Source: Lactifluus volemus (Eukaryota > Basidiomycota > Agaricomycetes > Russulales > Russulaceae). From it: a stretch of DNA of 64,000 nt. Position numbers and translations under genes: made by a program. Positions 33,812 to 46,737 of this stretch are shown here, in pieces (positions within the stretch are counted from its first letter, which is position 1; each line of letters starts with the position of its first letter). The notes beneath the pieces are model-generated. The model was not told the origin of the DNA. It saw only the letters and a program-made list of their open reading frames with translations, and made no database searches. The stretch covers positions 62,001 through 126,000 of the forward strand of contig WTXI01000029.1 in NCBI GenBank assembly GCA_022376515.1. Direction: 5' to 3'.

Positions 33812-36570
33812 ATGTCCCAACCTGCTGACCCAATCATCCAAGTGGAGGATAGAGACAATGAGAGAGTAGACACAAGTACGTCATCCTCTACCCTACTTTA
33901 TATCCTTAGCTTCACAGAGCTCTATCACTCTTTACAGCCGGAGCCCCCGATGTCCCTCGGTCAGAACAACATCAATCGTCACAGGGCCAACCCACCTTGA
34001 GTGATGGGGCTGAACCCATTTTCAACATGTACGTGAAAATGTCACAGGAGAAAGATAATAAAATGGCCGATCGCTGGCAAAGGGATGCAGATGGTATCCT
34101 CATTTTCGTCAGTTCCTCATGTTTCCTCCACGCATTTGATTGTAGTGACAAACGTGAACACCGTAGACTGGTTTATTCTCTGCTGCCGTTGCTGCATTGC
34201 TCGCAGTGTCAATCCAAGACTTGAGGCCAAATCCACAGGATACCACTGCATTCTATCTCACCAACATCTATCAACTTCTCGCCGATCCGAACATATCTCA
34301 TACAGCCACTCCAGCTATACCACCCCCGTTCTCTCCACCGAGATATGCAATCTGGGTCAATTCGCTATGGTTCCTGAGCTTGGTCATCAGCCTTACGTGT
34401 GCACTTCTGGCAACCCTGTTACAGCAGTGGGCACGCCGATACCTCACGGTCACTCAACCACCGCATTTGAGTCCACACAAGCGAGCACGAATCCGTTCCT
34501 TCTTCGCAGATGGAGTGAATAAGTTTCATCTTCCTTTGGTAGTTGAGACGTTGCCGACATTGCTGCACGTTTCCCTGTTCCTATTCTTTTCCGGCCTCCT
34601 TGTTTTCTTGTTCAACATCAATCACACCACCTTCAGTATCGTTGCTTGGTGGGTCGGGCTCTGTGGAGCGATATATGGATGCATCACGTTGCTGCCAATC
34701 TTCCGTCATGACAGCCCCTACTATGCGCCTCTCACTTTCTTGGCCTGGTCCCTTCTTAATGGCGTGTCATATGAAATCTTCCGCATTCTCACCTTCATGA
34801 TAGAGTTTGATTGTATTACCTTTGAAACCTTTTCCCGCTTCCTTGAAATGCGGGAAAATTATCGCGTACGGACCTCGTGGGGTATAGTGAGAACAGCCCA
34901 AGAACGTGCTTCGAAGATGTCCGCGGAAATCGACTATCATGTTTTTGCATGGACATTCTGGGCTCTGGACGAAGACCACGAGCTGGAGCAATTCTTCGAG
35001 GCAATCCCTGCGTTCTCTACCTCACAAGTGGCCCACGAACCCAAACGAATATTTGCCAAAGTAAATGTTGGGGAATTGAATTTTCCCGTGACTGCGGCTT
35101 GCAACGGATTCTTGATCCGTACTTTCTCATTTCATTTGCTCTCTGAGAGCATCAAAGAAAGGCGGTTCATACTCTGCATGCGGGCCCTCGATGCACTCGA
35201 CTCTCTATTTCCATCTCATGACTTCACCTCACAGGTTTTTGGTCCGCCTGCCATGGATGGAGTGCTGCAGTCCGTTCAAATGGGACACTTACTCAGAAGA
35301 AGCCCTAGCAGCACCGGCAAAACCGCTTTATATGTACAAATATTAGTTGCCGGGATCATTGCAAGTGCACCAGAACGCGATGATAGTTGGAAGCTGCTCG
35401 TTATGGATCAGTTAAGGATATCAAAAGGTGTTCTCGAAGACTACCTCACACATGGTGACAGCGTATTGCTCGCCAACTGGATCCACGCCACTCGTCATTC
35501 CCTTTCCCTCTATCGCGAGGATTTTTGGATTTCTGAAGCTTGTCTGGGGAACATTCAATCGATCATTTCCAAATTCGACATTCGAGATACTCTTCCTGGA
35601 CTGCAGCACGACTTCTGTGCTTTGTGGAACAAGCTCACTCAGAGGCGCATAATTGTGGAACTTATTATACCCTTCGTTTTCTTCTGCAGTGATAGCCAAT
35701 CGGCATCATTTCATCGCTTTACATCAAGGCACTGATGCTGTCCCGACCGCTTTCGATGCTTCCACCAATGATTCTGATCCAGTCCTGCGCCAGTCATCCT
35801 CGTATCCATTGTGTAACGTCCCGGGTCATCATTCCGACGGCGCAATAGACGAAACCACTCATTCACTCATTCACTCATTCCTTCACCCTCCCGATGCCGA
35901 TCTGAACAATATCGTCCTTGCAGCGCCATCCGTACCATCCGTACCCGCATTTACTCCAGATCATAGCCGCATAAATCTCACAGAACAGTCGTCTCCACAT
36001 GGTGTACCTCCGAGTCATGCTACCCCAACCATCCAGTCTTCCCACCTCTCTCCACCAGTCAATATTGAAAGCAACGACTTTGCCACTACTTTACCTGAAC
36101 CATCCCACATCATTGCGATAGAAAGTCACACTGACACATCAAGTATCTCGCCCATGGACAACTCGGGGTCTGATACTCGACTCCCCATGGAAGCGATCTC
36201 TCTGCCATCCCCCTCGCTCCCTTCTCGCAGTTCCGTCGACAATACAGACTTGCAGATTGTCCCTCTTTTGGTACCTGACGATCCATCATCGCCTTCACCT
36301 ATTCCAGCCTCCACTGACATGCTTCCTGCGGATCCCCTCATCTCCTCGGCCTCTCCCACATCGCAAATCGATCTGATTATTTCTGGTTCAAGATCGTTGA
36401 CGCAAGGCTCAGTTCCGGAAATCTCTTTCACACCTCCGCAGGTGACATCCGATGTTGTGGAGGCCTCACAACAAGCACACGAACCAGAAACGCCATCCCT
36501 TGACACTGGTACAGACCTCTCGCGGCATCCCGCCGACACAGCACCCTCTCGCGACGTTGACTGTACATAG
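33812..36570 (+). CDS. DUF6535 membrane protein, copy D
   Basis: Exon 1 is 33812-33875, exon 2 33938-34107, and exon 3 begins at 34167. The DUF6535 block, membrane segments (WFLSLVISLTCALLATLLQQ; TLLHVSLFLFFSGLLVFLF) and soluble domain (THGDSVLLANWIHATRH) are open to 35735. Between 35640 and 35700, just after LPGLQHDFCALWN, the frame must change to continue as NRHHFIALHQGTDAVPTAFD. This is a small indel or possibly a short intron. The tail then runs open to 36570 with SSYPLCNVPGHHSDG, a TCATTCACTCATTC microrepeat (SLIHSFLHPP) and Ser/Pro/Thr-rich sequence. Orientation is opposite to copies A-C, with the whole cassette inverted between two catabolic genes. Confidence 0.85.
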
Positions 36571-37514
36571 TAGAATTGAAAACTCTCCTGATGGACAAAA
36601 GCCGTATGTTGTCATGAATGTGATGACGGTAACCAATGTCTGTAAGTCGTCTGTCTCTGAGCGGTGTCTCGAGGCTGACGTGTGACTGCAGACGATGAAA
36701 GCGAAATCAACTCTATGCATGTTCAAGTCTTGTGTTATTTCTCTCACATGGCATGATCTCATGATGTTACTCCCGCACCAGTTTTCTTTTCCGTATAATT
36801 CTTCTTTATTTATTTTGTTCTTTCTCTTTCCGTGTTTTACCTCTGCCTTTTTGTGAACTTGATGTCGTGTAGGCTTGCCCAATGAATTGTTCAGAGCCCG
36901 GGCCATGCACTACCACTGAATATCGATATTGAGTCTCCACGCAACGTGCATACATTGTGGCGTAAGCCATGGTTGTATTATTATCAATACAAGGCATACA
37001 TGGAGCTGTTTCTTTCCATGAATATACACAGCAGCTTGACAGAGGCTCAGCTCGGCACATCCTTGTTTGCGAGGTCTTGCTGCACTGGCAGCTCGAATCG
37101 CTGCATCTTCCAGTGATCATAAGTTCTGCTAGCTGATTTATTAAGCGTAATTATTACAGTGGGTAGTAGAAAACTTTCCATCAACACCTAAACACGCGGT
37201 AACTAGATCGACTATCCTCGTGTATTCTCTATTAGCTTCGAAGGAGCAGAAGGAGAGAATGCGTGGCCGTATGAGGACCAGGGTGGAGAAGGTGGACAGG
37301 AGATTCGGGAAGGAGGTAATCGTCTTCCGAGAGAGGGACTTCATCGTCAGAGGTCGGATGAAGTCGCTCTCTCCGAAGAAATTTCCTTCTTCCCAATCTC
37401 CTGTCCATCTTCTCCATACGGCAGAGATTATCACTGTCACGGTGCTGAGACAAGTGACCGTACCCGGCCCGTCACCTCCGAGTTGAACTTGACGCGCGCG
37501 TATGTTTTACCGTA
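36571..37514. other. DUF6535-D 3' region and ALDH promoter
   Basis: The first 150 bases match, inverted, the 3' flank of copy A, including a GTAAG...CTGCAG segment (36642-36691) that starts 71 bases after the stop codon. From about 36750 on the sequence is unique and AT-rich, with no gene recognised. The ALDH promoter must lie at the right end. Confidence 0.5.
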
Positions 37515-39771
37515 ATGAAGGTATCTATCAAGAACTTTTACGGTGGCGCACCTGTTGTGAAGACCGTAAGCTTCAAAGAATACTTCAGATATACGCTCTC
37601 AATGCCTTATATAGCCTTTTATGTCCCACCGCGTCCGCTATGCTCCGTTTGCTCCTCACGTCTCCACACGATCGACGGAATCCCGCGAACAGTGCCAATT
37701 GCTTACCTTTTCATGAGACATCTTCCCCTCTTATTCTCAGCTTAGATTCTCTGTGACAAATCCTGCCACTGGCCTGGACATCTGCACGTAAGCAATGCCC
37801 ACCCTTAACGAGTTGACCGTCTAGTACCGGTGCATGCTCACAAGCCCCCCACCACTCTACAGCATAGATGCCGCTAACTTCAAGGATGTACAGCACGCTG
37901 TGGCTGATGCCCATGCTACCTTCGAGTCTGGCGTGTGGTCGCGTGCCCCGGCCATCCACCGATCTAAAGTCCTCGCTCGTCTCGCGCGAGCGTTGGAGGA
38001 ACGTATACCAACTCTTGCAGAGCTCGAGACACTACAGACGGGTCGCACAATACGAGAGATGCGCGTTCAGCTCGGTCGTCTCCCCGAATGGCTGTGAGTA
38101 GTTGTTTCTTCTTTCTCCCGGAGTGCTTACTTAACCCTTGTCCACTAGGGACTACTACGCTGCTCTATTGAGGACACATCAATCGTTCGTCGCGCCGACG
38201 CAGGGAAAGCTGCTGAATTATGTGCAGCGCGTGCCTTTGGGTGTGGTCGCGCAGATTACGGTTCGCCCGCCCGGTGAATATGTAGAGCCATGTTTACTTA
38301 TTCAAACTAGCCGTTCAATCACCCCTTACTCATTGCAATCAAGAAAATCGCTCCTGCACTGGCCGCCGGAAACAGTGTCATCGTCAAGCCCTCAGAGGTA
38401 AGCTCGAGTTCGAGGTATATAAACATCCGGGATATCTCACGCTACTGCAGCTTGCGCCTGTTTCTGTACTGGAATTTGCACAAATCGCACTCGATGCGGG
38501 AGGTACGCTTCGTGTCAACCCTCGAATGTCACGACCTCAACGTACATTCAGTCCCTAGTGGCGTACTCTCTGTGCTTCCAGGGCCTGGAGCAACAACAGG
38601 CAAACAACTAGTCTCGCATCCCCTTGTCCGGAAAGTGGACATTACGGTAAATGATCTGGTATCGAATATCTGGCATCTCTTTAACCGCATACACAGGCAG
38701 GTACGGCTACAGGACGTGCTCTGGGGAGCATTGTTGGTGGAAATTTGGCAGCCTTTACTGCCGAACTCGGTGGGAAGGTACGCCATGGATGACTTGTAGC
38801 TACCTGTTTCCCCACTGAAAGCCTATCAGGCACCAATTATAATTTTTGACGATGCAGACATTCCCTCAGCCGTCAACGGGGCGGCTTTTGCCTCTTTCGT
38901 CGCTTCTGGGCAAACATGTGTATCTGGGACCCGATTGCTTGTGCAATCTGGTGTTTATGATGCTTTTGTCCCACAATTCCTAGAGAAGGTAAAGAACATC
39001 ACAATACGGATGGGCGATCGTGCGTACACGTGGATCTGTCGTCCATACAGATGACCTGACGTACAGGGCCGTGTGATAGCTATGAATCCCAAGAGTATGA
39101 TGGGATCTGTGATTTCGGCGGACCATCTTCAGCGAATACATAGCATGGTCGAGAAGCGCGGATCAGGTACCCTCCTCATAGGCGGCGAGCCACTCAAGGA
39201 TCGTTCATCCCTCGATGGATTCGACTTCTCGCAGGGCAGTTTCTATCCGCCAACAGTGGTCGCCGATGTATCTCTGGAAGATGCCCTCTGGAAAGAAGAA
39301 GTATTTGGGCCAGTCGTTGTGGTAAAAAAATTCGAAGTTCGTGCGGAACTCTACTTGTCGAGTTTCAACTACACTAAAGTCTGTTTACAGACCGAGAGTG
39401 AGGGCGTGGAGCTTGCCAACCACTCACGATACGGGCTTAGCGCCGGTATATGGACGCAGAATCTGTCTCGTGCCCACCAAGTAGCTGCGCAATTACAGTC
39501 CGGTTGGTGTGGGTGAATACCCATCATCGAAACGATCCGAGTTCCCCGTGGGGTGGCATGAAAGAGAGCGGGATTGGCCGTGAAAATGGCATCGAAGCCT
39601 TTGAAGCGTGTAAGTCTCTTGCTGAAATCTGCGTGGCAGTCTTTTGATTTTTTTTACTCTCTCGTAGACTCACAAAGCAAATCGACTGTCGTGAATGTCG
39701 CTTCAGCCAAGGAATCTCGTGAAAACGATGACTGGTTTGGCGATGAGGTGGAGAACAAGCGCTACGGGTGA
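37515..39771 (+). CDS. NAD(P)-dependent aldehyde dehydrogenase, one base break
   Basis: Twelve exons: 37515-37565, 37741-37787, 37863-38093, 38149-38260, 38311-38397, 38451-38502, 38552-38646, 38697-38777, 38830-39019, 39080-39336, 39391-39609 and 39668-39771. They sum to 1526 bases, one short of 509 codons; the missing T is at about 39504 (CCGGTTGG where CCGGTTTGG is expected). Family marks in order are FSVTNPATGLDICT, PFNHPLLIAIKKIAPALAAG with the oxyanion Asn, GNSVIVKPSE, the Gly-rich TATGRALGS of the cofactor pocket, the general-base Glu in AELGGKAP, the catalytic Cys in SGQTCVSGTR, EEVFGPVVVV, and GGMKESGIGRENG. It oxidises an aldehyde to an acid, probably in the cytosol because no targeting peptide is seen. 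Location near the dehydratase suggests lactaldehyde or another sugar-derived aldehyde, which is inference. Confidence 0.92.
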
Positions 39772-40187
39772 TTCTACATACACAGGCCTCTTTCAAGTAT
39801 TCTCCTCAGGCTAGCTTTGCTTCGCATTAGTCAGGGACTCGCGTGCGCAGTAAAGGTCTGAGAAAATAGTAGTTAATATTTTCGGCCATCGGGGCCCAAC
39901 TGCCCTGGCCATTTTGTCGCCCTGGTGTGACTTATGAGATTCGATGTAGAATGTTTCGTCTGCTCGTTGACAACTTCTTACAAAGTGAAGGGATAGCTAC
40001 TACAAACTATGTTTTTTAGGGTCTCGCACTAACTCGGCTAATGTGGAGGGGACCTGGTCAATCATTTCATAACAATAAGTCATACAACGTCTCGTTCGCC
40101 AGAGGCAGGTCAGACAAAGGTTTTCGTCAATCGGTGGATGACCCTTGGAGTTTTGAGATGAAACTGGGAGTAAGGTGAGTATTTCGG
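39772..40187. other. Convergent 3' spacer
   Basis: The spacer lies between the ends of ALDH (+) and DUF6535-H (-). No feature is seen. Confidence 0.4.
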
Positions 40188-42526
40188 CTATGGCAGCAGA
40201 TAGGGTGAGACCGGTGTAGCGTTATTATGAGGTTGGATGAACATGTTGTGCTGGCGGGTGGGAAGGAGATTGAGCAGGCTCCGGAGAGACCTCCTCAGAG
40301 GAGTGGATGAAATGGCAACTGGTGAGGAGGTGCGTACACCCTCGCTTCGCAGTGCGGCAGTATCGTCAATAAATAGGGTCGAGGGCGCGAGAGTAGAGAG
40401 GTGATGATGACGATGATGAGTTGGGACCACACAAAGAGGATAGGACGATTCATCCCACAAGACGGGGTCTAATGATCGCGTGGATGATGAAAACATAATC
40501 GGTTGAGAGTCGGTCCCTTCATGCGAGGAAATATAGACGTTCCTGATGACCCTGAGTATCGTGCGCGCATATCGTTGGTCAACTTCAGAAAACTGTGGGT
40601 CGTACATCATGAGGGCAATTTGATTCCACAGAGCGCAGAATTGGGCCTGAAGTTCGGGCAATGTCCCTGCAACGTCAAAGTTACGTGCGACGCGGAGTGT
40701 GTGCCTGATCAACCCATCCAAGTTGAGGGTGTAATTGGTATGATCGTGTGGAGGTGCCAGACATTCGACAATATGGATGAGGTTGGCAAGGAGCACGCTA
40801 TCGCCGTGAGAAAGAAAGTGTTGGAGAGTGTCCCCGGAGATGCCTAGTTGGCACATGACCATATGGGACCAGCGTTCGTCGCGTTCCTGAGTAGTAGTGG
40901 TGATGGCGGCGGCCATGCATTTTGCTGAGATGGCTACGTCTGGGTCGTCGTCCTGGCTGTGGGCTTCCGCCAGGAGCCAAAAGTCAAGAGTTCCGAAGAT
41001 AAACATCGTAGGACTCGGAAAGAATTCCCAAGAATGGAGAGCGTGGTAGAAAGTCACTGGGAGGAGAGGGGTCATCAGGTCAAGGCCCTCATGAAAACGC
41101 TCATCCGTCGCTCCTGTATGGCCTCGGAAACCAGTCCAGATGAAAGGTGCGTTCTATGAAGAGGAATATCGTGTATGCCATGCCAGGGACGTGATCAATT
41201 ACTTTTCCAAAACGTTCGTAGGATCTGTCACTTCGTGCGAGCTGAGAAAGCCTGGGATACCCGCCAAAAACTCCTCCAGCTCGTAGTCCTCCTCTAATGA
41301 ATTGAACATCCACGACAGGCCCCGAACGTCTATCTCGGACGATAGCCCGAGAGCTGACTCTTCTGTCTCCTTTGTGAAACCGCGAGAAAACCGCTTGTTC
41401 TGTTGGTTCTCTCCGACAGAGATTTTATACCAGCTGTCCAAGCTGACGAGCTTGCGTCCGTGCAAATTTGATGCGATGACTTTTAGAATTCGAAGAACTA
41501 GCCACGAAATTCCTGTGGCACAGAACCAAGCGACCGGAGTGAGTGGGGTGTAATACGGGCTGTCATGGCGAAAAATGGGCAGCAGGGTGATGCACAGGTA
41601 CATGCCGATGCAAAGTCCCACACACGAGAGAACGACTGAGAACACCGTATGGTTGACAGCGGACAAGAAAACGATGAGACCCGCAAAGAAAAGGAATACT
41701 GAGATATGAAGCAGCGCGGGCAACGCCTCCACGGCCCAGGGTAGATGAAGCTTCTCTATGCCCTCTGCAAAGAACGCGCGAATCCGTGCACGATTGTGAG
41801 GGTTGTAACGTGGCGGCTGTGTCATGCGGACGTATCGGCGTGCCCATTGTTGTAGGGAAGTTGCTAGCAGCGCGCAGGTGATGCTGATTACGAGGCTCGA
41901 GAACCAGAGGGAGTTGAACCAAATGGCAGATATGGGCGGCTTGAAAGTAGATGGATCAGGTGGGGGAGAAGGGAGGGAGATCGTTTGCGACACATCGGAA
42001 GCAGCCAAGATCTGGGCGATGGTTGCGAGATAGAATGTTGAGTTGTCCTGCGGGTTGGGTTGGAGTGACTGATACGTCCCGACAAGAAAGGCCGCAACTG
42101 TAGCCGAAAACAAACCAATCTGCAATAAAACCATCAGTGATCGTATCCTGTGGGTCATAGCATGACTACTGGTAGTCTGCAGAAACGCACAAAGACGAGT
42201 ATTCCATCTGCGTCTCCTTTCCATCTCTCCGCTGCCTTTTTATCTTCCTCTTCGGCCCTATCCAGGTACATGGAGAAGAGTGCGCCCGATCCATCCGTGT
42301 AGCTCGACTCTATCTTCTGAGGCTCTCCACTAAAAGCGGGAAAGGTCACGTCTTCAAAATCGTCAACAAAAACGTGCGACCCTATCCAAAATGAAAAGGT
42401 TTGAGCGTGGCAATTCTGGGGGTCAGGAAAGCGTCGAACCTGTAACGCTTCTGTAACGACCCCCGAAGCATGAAACACACCACTGTCTGGCTCTACCCTA
42501 AATCCTCGTGCTGGATTCAGAGACAT
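40188..42526 (-). CDS. Divergent DUF6535 membrane protein, copy H
   Basis: Exons 42191-42526, 41203-42119 and 40188-41153 fit. Exon 1 is longer than in other copies and may hide another intron. The DUF6535 block reads ALFSMYLDRAEEEDKKAAER then ADGILVF and GLFSATVAAFLVGTYQSLQP. Membrane segments follow the same plan (SSLVISITCALLATSLQQWA; LLHISVFLFFAGLIVFL). The soluble domain keeps LSHGDSVLLANLIHI and the tail begins SSYPLCVVPTHHRHH, but overall similarity to the other copies is much lower and the tail is short. One base is missing near 41080 (ALDLMTPLL region). This gene has no did2 or Arp2 partner and is probably an older paralog outside the cassette amplification. Confidence 0.85.
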
Positions 42527-43084
42527 CTGAGTCGCAACAAAATAGTCGTACGAGAATGATCCCCGTTGCCTAATCCCACTGCAGAGATCGCAACGACACA
42601 GCTTTGTTTCGGCATTACGTGACTTGGCGCTCGGAGAATACTGTACTCGCCGGCAGCTCAGCTAACAATACATATGAAATACATTATGTAATATTATGCT
42701 TAATGGAGGTAGGCACAGAATGAAAGAACAAGAACAAGAAAAATCGTTTCGTAGAAAGAAATTTGCGCGGTGCCTAATATCTAGAGAAAAAAACATAAAG
42801 TGATACTGTACAGTAGTCGTGTCAAAGTCGAGCTCACGTGACTGCACCCATCTGAGTTTCTTGCTAGCTTATCATTTGATAGGTCATCATACCCTCAAAG
42901 CGCACTCAAGTTGTTCTGCATAATGTTGCACGACACAATTCGAGATAGTATGTAGTGATTAGTGTGACGTACGTAGCATATAATAGCGATGCGATACAGA
43001 GCAGGAAATTTGTACATAGCAACCATCTCACCAGCGATCCCTCCCTCTTCGTTTCCTCAATCAGCTGTTCCTCGGTGACACATC
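42527..43084. other. Spacer between DUF6535-H and APH-like gene
   Basis: This is an AT-rich spacer that must contain the promoter of DUF6535-H. No gene, repeat or clear motif is recognised. Confidence 0.4.
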
Positions 43085-44815
43085 CTACCACAACACCTCC
43101 TGAGGAGCGGTTATCTCACTTCCAAGCGCTTCCATCGCCAACTCGACGAAAGACCGTGTGTGTGTTAACAATAACTCGGTCCCAGCATCCCTTTCCAGCG
43201 ATGGCACATCTTCTGGTGACGGAGCGTCTGTAGTCGCCCGAGCATCGGGTAGCTGACCCTCTTCAACGTCCAGTGGGAAAGGCACGTCCGGGCGCTCGCG
43301 CAACCAATGGTCTCTGAGGCGGACCAAAAGGACCTCGGTGGCGTCACGGAACCTCCAGTGCGCACCGACGACTCCCTCGAACCAGCGCTCCGTCGCTCCG
43401 TAAACATATGCGACGACCCACTGCCAGGCGCTAGCCTGCGGAATGAAGTCGCCATGAAAGATGGAGTGGAAGATAAACTGGCGCACGTTGCGCTGGCCCT
43501 CCCACGTGATGCGTTCGAACGGGTGTAGGTGCGGGTACAGCCATGGAGGCATGCGCGCACAAGACCAGAGCGGGGCACGCGCAGCGTGTTCCCAACCCGT
43601 GAGGGCGAGCGTCGCGTCGCTGCACACGTCTCCGGGGCACGTCCAGCGCACAATGAAGCGCGACATCTGCATATCCCAGTGACGTATCCCAAACACTTTG
43701 CACTGCAATACGGAATACGCAATGAAACGTGCCTCTGGCGACAGCGAACTGGGGATGTAAAATCCCCCCGAGTGGTATGGTATCAATGAGCCGAGTTGCT
43801 TCCACGTCGCGCGCACAGCCACAATGTCTGCGTCGCTCAGCGGAGCAGAATCAGGCAACCCATATCACGCGTTCCTGGATCTCGGTGGGACCACCAAATA
43901 CGCGTTCTGGGCGTTGTGCAAGGGCGAGGAGGTAGTCATGCGTGGAGGTGAGACCTTCTTGTGGTTCCATGTGCGCCAGAAGACCCTCATCTAATGGCGG
44001 GCCAAGGAGTACAGGTCGACGGTAGTGTGCTGATGCTGTTGCAGTTCGTGGGGGAGAGTCCTCTACATCTGTCTCGGAGCAGAGAAATAAGCTGCGACAA
44101 TTGAAGAGCTTAACGAGCATCTCTCCGAGTCTTGCACACACGGTCATGATCTGCCGCGGTTCAAGCTCCATCCAAATATCATCCAGGCACTCACCCGGGA
44201 GCTAGCAAATGATAAGCGGTTTGAGGTTCAACTATGCGTAGAAACGGGGAAAGTTGTTGTTCATACCAACTCGAGCAAAACGACCTCGGCATTGATAGGG
44301 TTGGGGAGGTTATCGTAATACCCATAGATCTTGGGTGCAATGATCTGGGCATGATCGCGGACGATTTGGGTCATACCGACCTGCATGCGGATGGCACACT
44401 GGTCACTGACAAAACGTAGGCAGAGACAGGGAGTAGGCGATGTCGTACCAAAGCTTTTGTAGTATACGTGGGTCGACCTCGGGGGAAGTGTGCAAGCATA
44501 GAATGAGGGCCAAGAGGAACACTCTTCGGATCAAACGTGATCAAGATCATCTACATACTGGTAAATGTAAAACGCGACGAGTAGCAAAGATTGGCATACT
44601 TGTTCGCCTGCATGGGAAGTATCCTCACATCCGATCACCACTGGGTACGGTGGCTTCTTGTCCTGAGCTTTCCCTTTCCCCTTCTTCTTTCCAGCTGACG
44701 ATGATGCCCCTACAATGTTGTTACGACTGAGACGGCAAGCATGTTCTCCTGCTGCAGCGGCTGCAGCAAATCTCTTGAGTGCAGTGATGTCAACGTGTGG
44801 AAATAATGTGGTCAT
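43085..44815 (-). CDS. APH-fold phosphotransferase-like protein, probably inactive
   Basis: The start MTTLFPHVDITALKRFAAAA (44815) is followed by introns and a later exon running to 43085. The middle reads VGMTQIVRDHAQIIAPKIYG, YYDNLPNPINAEVVLLEL and DDIWMELEPRQIMTVCARLG. This is the order of the C-helix, hinge and following helices in fungal aminoglycoside-phosphotransferase-like kinases. The later exon has TLALTGWEHAARAPLWSCAR, where active members have a DWE Asp that binds metal; here it is GWE. The catalytic HGD-type loop is replaced by WTCPGDVCSD. The missing residues argue for a pseudokinase. The joint near 44411-44414 (an A run) needs one base more or fewer. The substrate is unknown. 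The assignment rests on motif order, not on a search. Confidence 0.6.
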
Positions 44816-45649
44816 TTATAATGGCCGGCGTGCGCTCGCGGGAATACGATAAGCCTTCACAAGGTCGTTTGGCCTACGACCGTGGTACTACGTTCAAAGA
44901 CCTAGGTAGGCGAGCTGGATGAACGCCTGCATGAGAAAAAAGGACGAGATACCTTCGGGGAAAAACTGACGATAATTTTTTCAATAACGAAAACACGAGA
45001 GACTGACATATAGCGCCTCGGCTAGGGAATTCCGGGAATGCGGGCTACAGCAATTGCGAATCAGAGAGTGTAGTGTCGGGGGCCAAGCACGAGTTGCCCA
45101 GCGAGGACCAGGGAAAAGATGATCTCCAGGGCTCTTCAGAGGAAGCGCCGGAAAAGTTGAGTCACGAAGACGTAAAAGAGGTAAAAATGTTCAACATATG
45201 CTTCTCGCATTGTTTAATCACTTTATCTCGAACCGGAGACGAAGATGATATCTGCTCCGGGTACGATCCACGATGAAAAAATACTGACCTGTGAAAAGAG
45301 AGCTGAGTAGCTCTGTAGCTGAATGGGATGCTCACCCGACACCGAATTAGTCTTTGCCCGTCGATCATCCCACCAGGTTGGCTCAAGATTAGGTAAGTGC
45401 CGTAGCCACTGACCAGCTGAAACTCAACATAATTCTGTGCGTACGATAGGGACGCGGACGTCAGAATAAGAAAGAGGAGGATGCACCGCGTAGAGCAATC
45501 TTTACTTGCTACAACTGTCGTTCGATAAATGCAACAACGGACTTTTTAGTGACATGTATGACTCGGCACCGGCCGCCGGAGCGCAGCCTCCGTCTTGGTA
45601 AAGCGACGTCACGGGTTTCCCGCTCCGCTCACCCTTGCCAAGCCTGATC
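44816..45649. other. Spacer with a short acidic open frame
   Basis: A forward frame from about 45073 to 45180 (SGAKHELPSEDQGKDDLQG, then EKLSHEDVKE) ends at a GTAAAA that could be a splice donor, so an exon of a small acidic protein is possible. I cannot find flanking exons. The last 150 bases must hold the vps60 promoter. Confidence 0.35.
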
Positions 45650-46569
45650 ATGAACAGGATATTCGGATCATCGTCAAGCAAGAAGCCTAAACCCACTTTG
45701 CAAGATGTTATTGATCAGGTAGAATCCTCCAAAACATGCCTGGATACTTGTGCTCACCGGCATGCAGACTGATGCTCGGTCTGCAACCATCGAGGTCAAG
45801 ATAAAGAAGCTTGACGGAGAGCTCATGAGATACAAGGAGCAGATGAGCAAGTTGAGAAATGGGCCTGGAAAGGTACTCTCACTTCTATAATACGAGAACG
45901 TGCACGAAGCTGAACACGCCGAACCACCCAGGAGGCTATCCAGCAACGGGCTCTGCGCACGCTAAAGCAGAAGCGCATGTACGAATCCCAACTAGAGCAA
46001 CTTACCCAACAAACTTTTAATATCGAGAGCACCGCCCTTGCAACGGAGAACCTACGAAATACAATGGTAACCCTAGACGCAATGAAGCAGGCAAACACAG
46101 AGCTGCGGAAGCAATATGGGAAGATTGACCTTGACAAAATTGAGGTGCGCGCGCTCAGTTTCCCACGAGACGAAACTCACCGCTTTGGCCGATAGAGCAT
46201 TCAATATGACATGGAGGAGCTACTGGACCAGGCGAACGAAGTCCAAGAGACTCTGGGTCGATCCTATGCCGTTCCAGACGAGATTGACGAGGCAGATCTT
46301 GAAGCGGGTGCGTTATTTTTTTTTCGAGCGTATTCGTTTCAGCTCAAGATCGAACATAGAGTGGATGCTCTCGGAATGGAGGAAGGAGAAGAGAAGGCCC
46401 GTCGTACCTTGCGGATCTCAACAAGGCCCCAGATTTCATCGATGAAGCCCCGCTTGAGGTCACCGAGGTTCGCATGCGACGCTTATTACCAACTGCCTTT
46501 GTACTCACCCCACGAACGTTTTTACAGCAAAGCCAGGCAACCCCAGAGGCCATCAAGACTACGTACTAG
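45650..46569 (+). CDS. vps60: Vps60 / CHMP5, ESCRT-III-related protein
   Basis: Exons 45650-45718, 45768-45872, 45932-46144, 46196-46307, 46360-46467 and 46528-46569. The start MNRIFGSSSSKKPKPTLQDV is typical of Vps60. Then come KIKKLDGELMRYKEQMSKLR, ALRTLKQKRMYESQLEQLTQ, QTFNIESTALATENLRNTMV, and the fifth-helix region SIQYDMEELLDQANEVQETL. The acidic end reads YLADLNKAPDFIDEAPLEVT. The expected length is about 216 residues if two single bases are missing (near 46361 and 46398). Vps60 binds the Vta1 cofactor of Vps4 and takes part in late ESCRT-III work at endosomes. It is the second ESCRT-III gene of the window, 30 kb from did2, and no functional linkage is implied by position alone. Confidence 0.92.
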
Positions 46570-46737
46570 TAGTAATCTACGCTGCCATGACTTGTATCTA
46601 TATTAAGTTCTCATATTGGTCCAATGAGCAAATGTATTCAGTGGTGTACCTGTATCAACCTAGATCGCATCCATGACTATATGCTCATATATCATAGTTT
46701 GAGGGTTTTCATGACGACGAGAGAACGAACTATACTA

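Noticed and set aside
35640..35735. Early stop of DUF6535-D at 35735 as a true C-terminus
   Set aside because: The next frame continues with the family tail (HHFIALHQGTDAVPT) for 290 codons, so a small indel or intron is more likely than a short protein.
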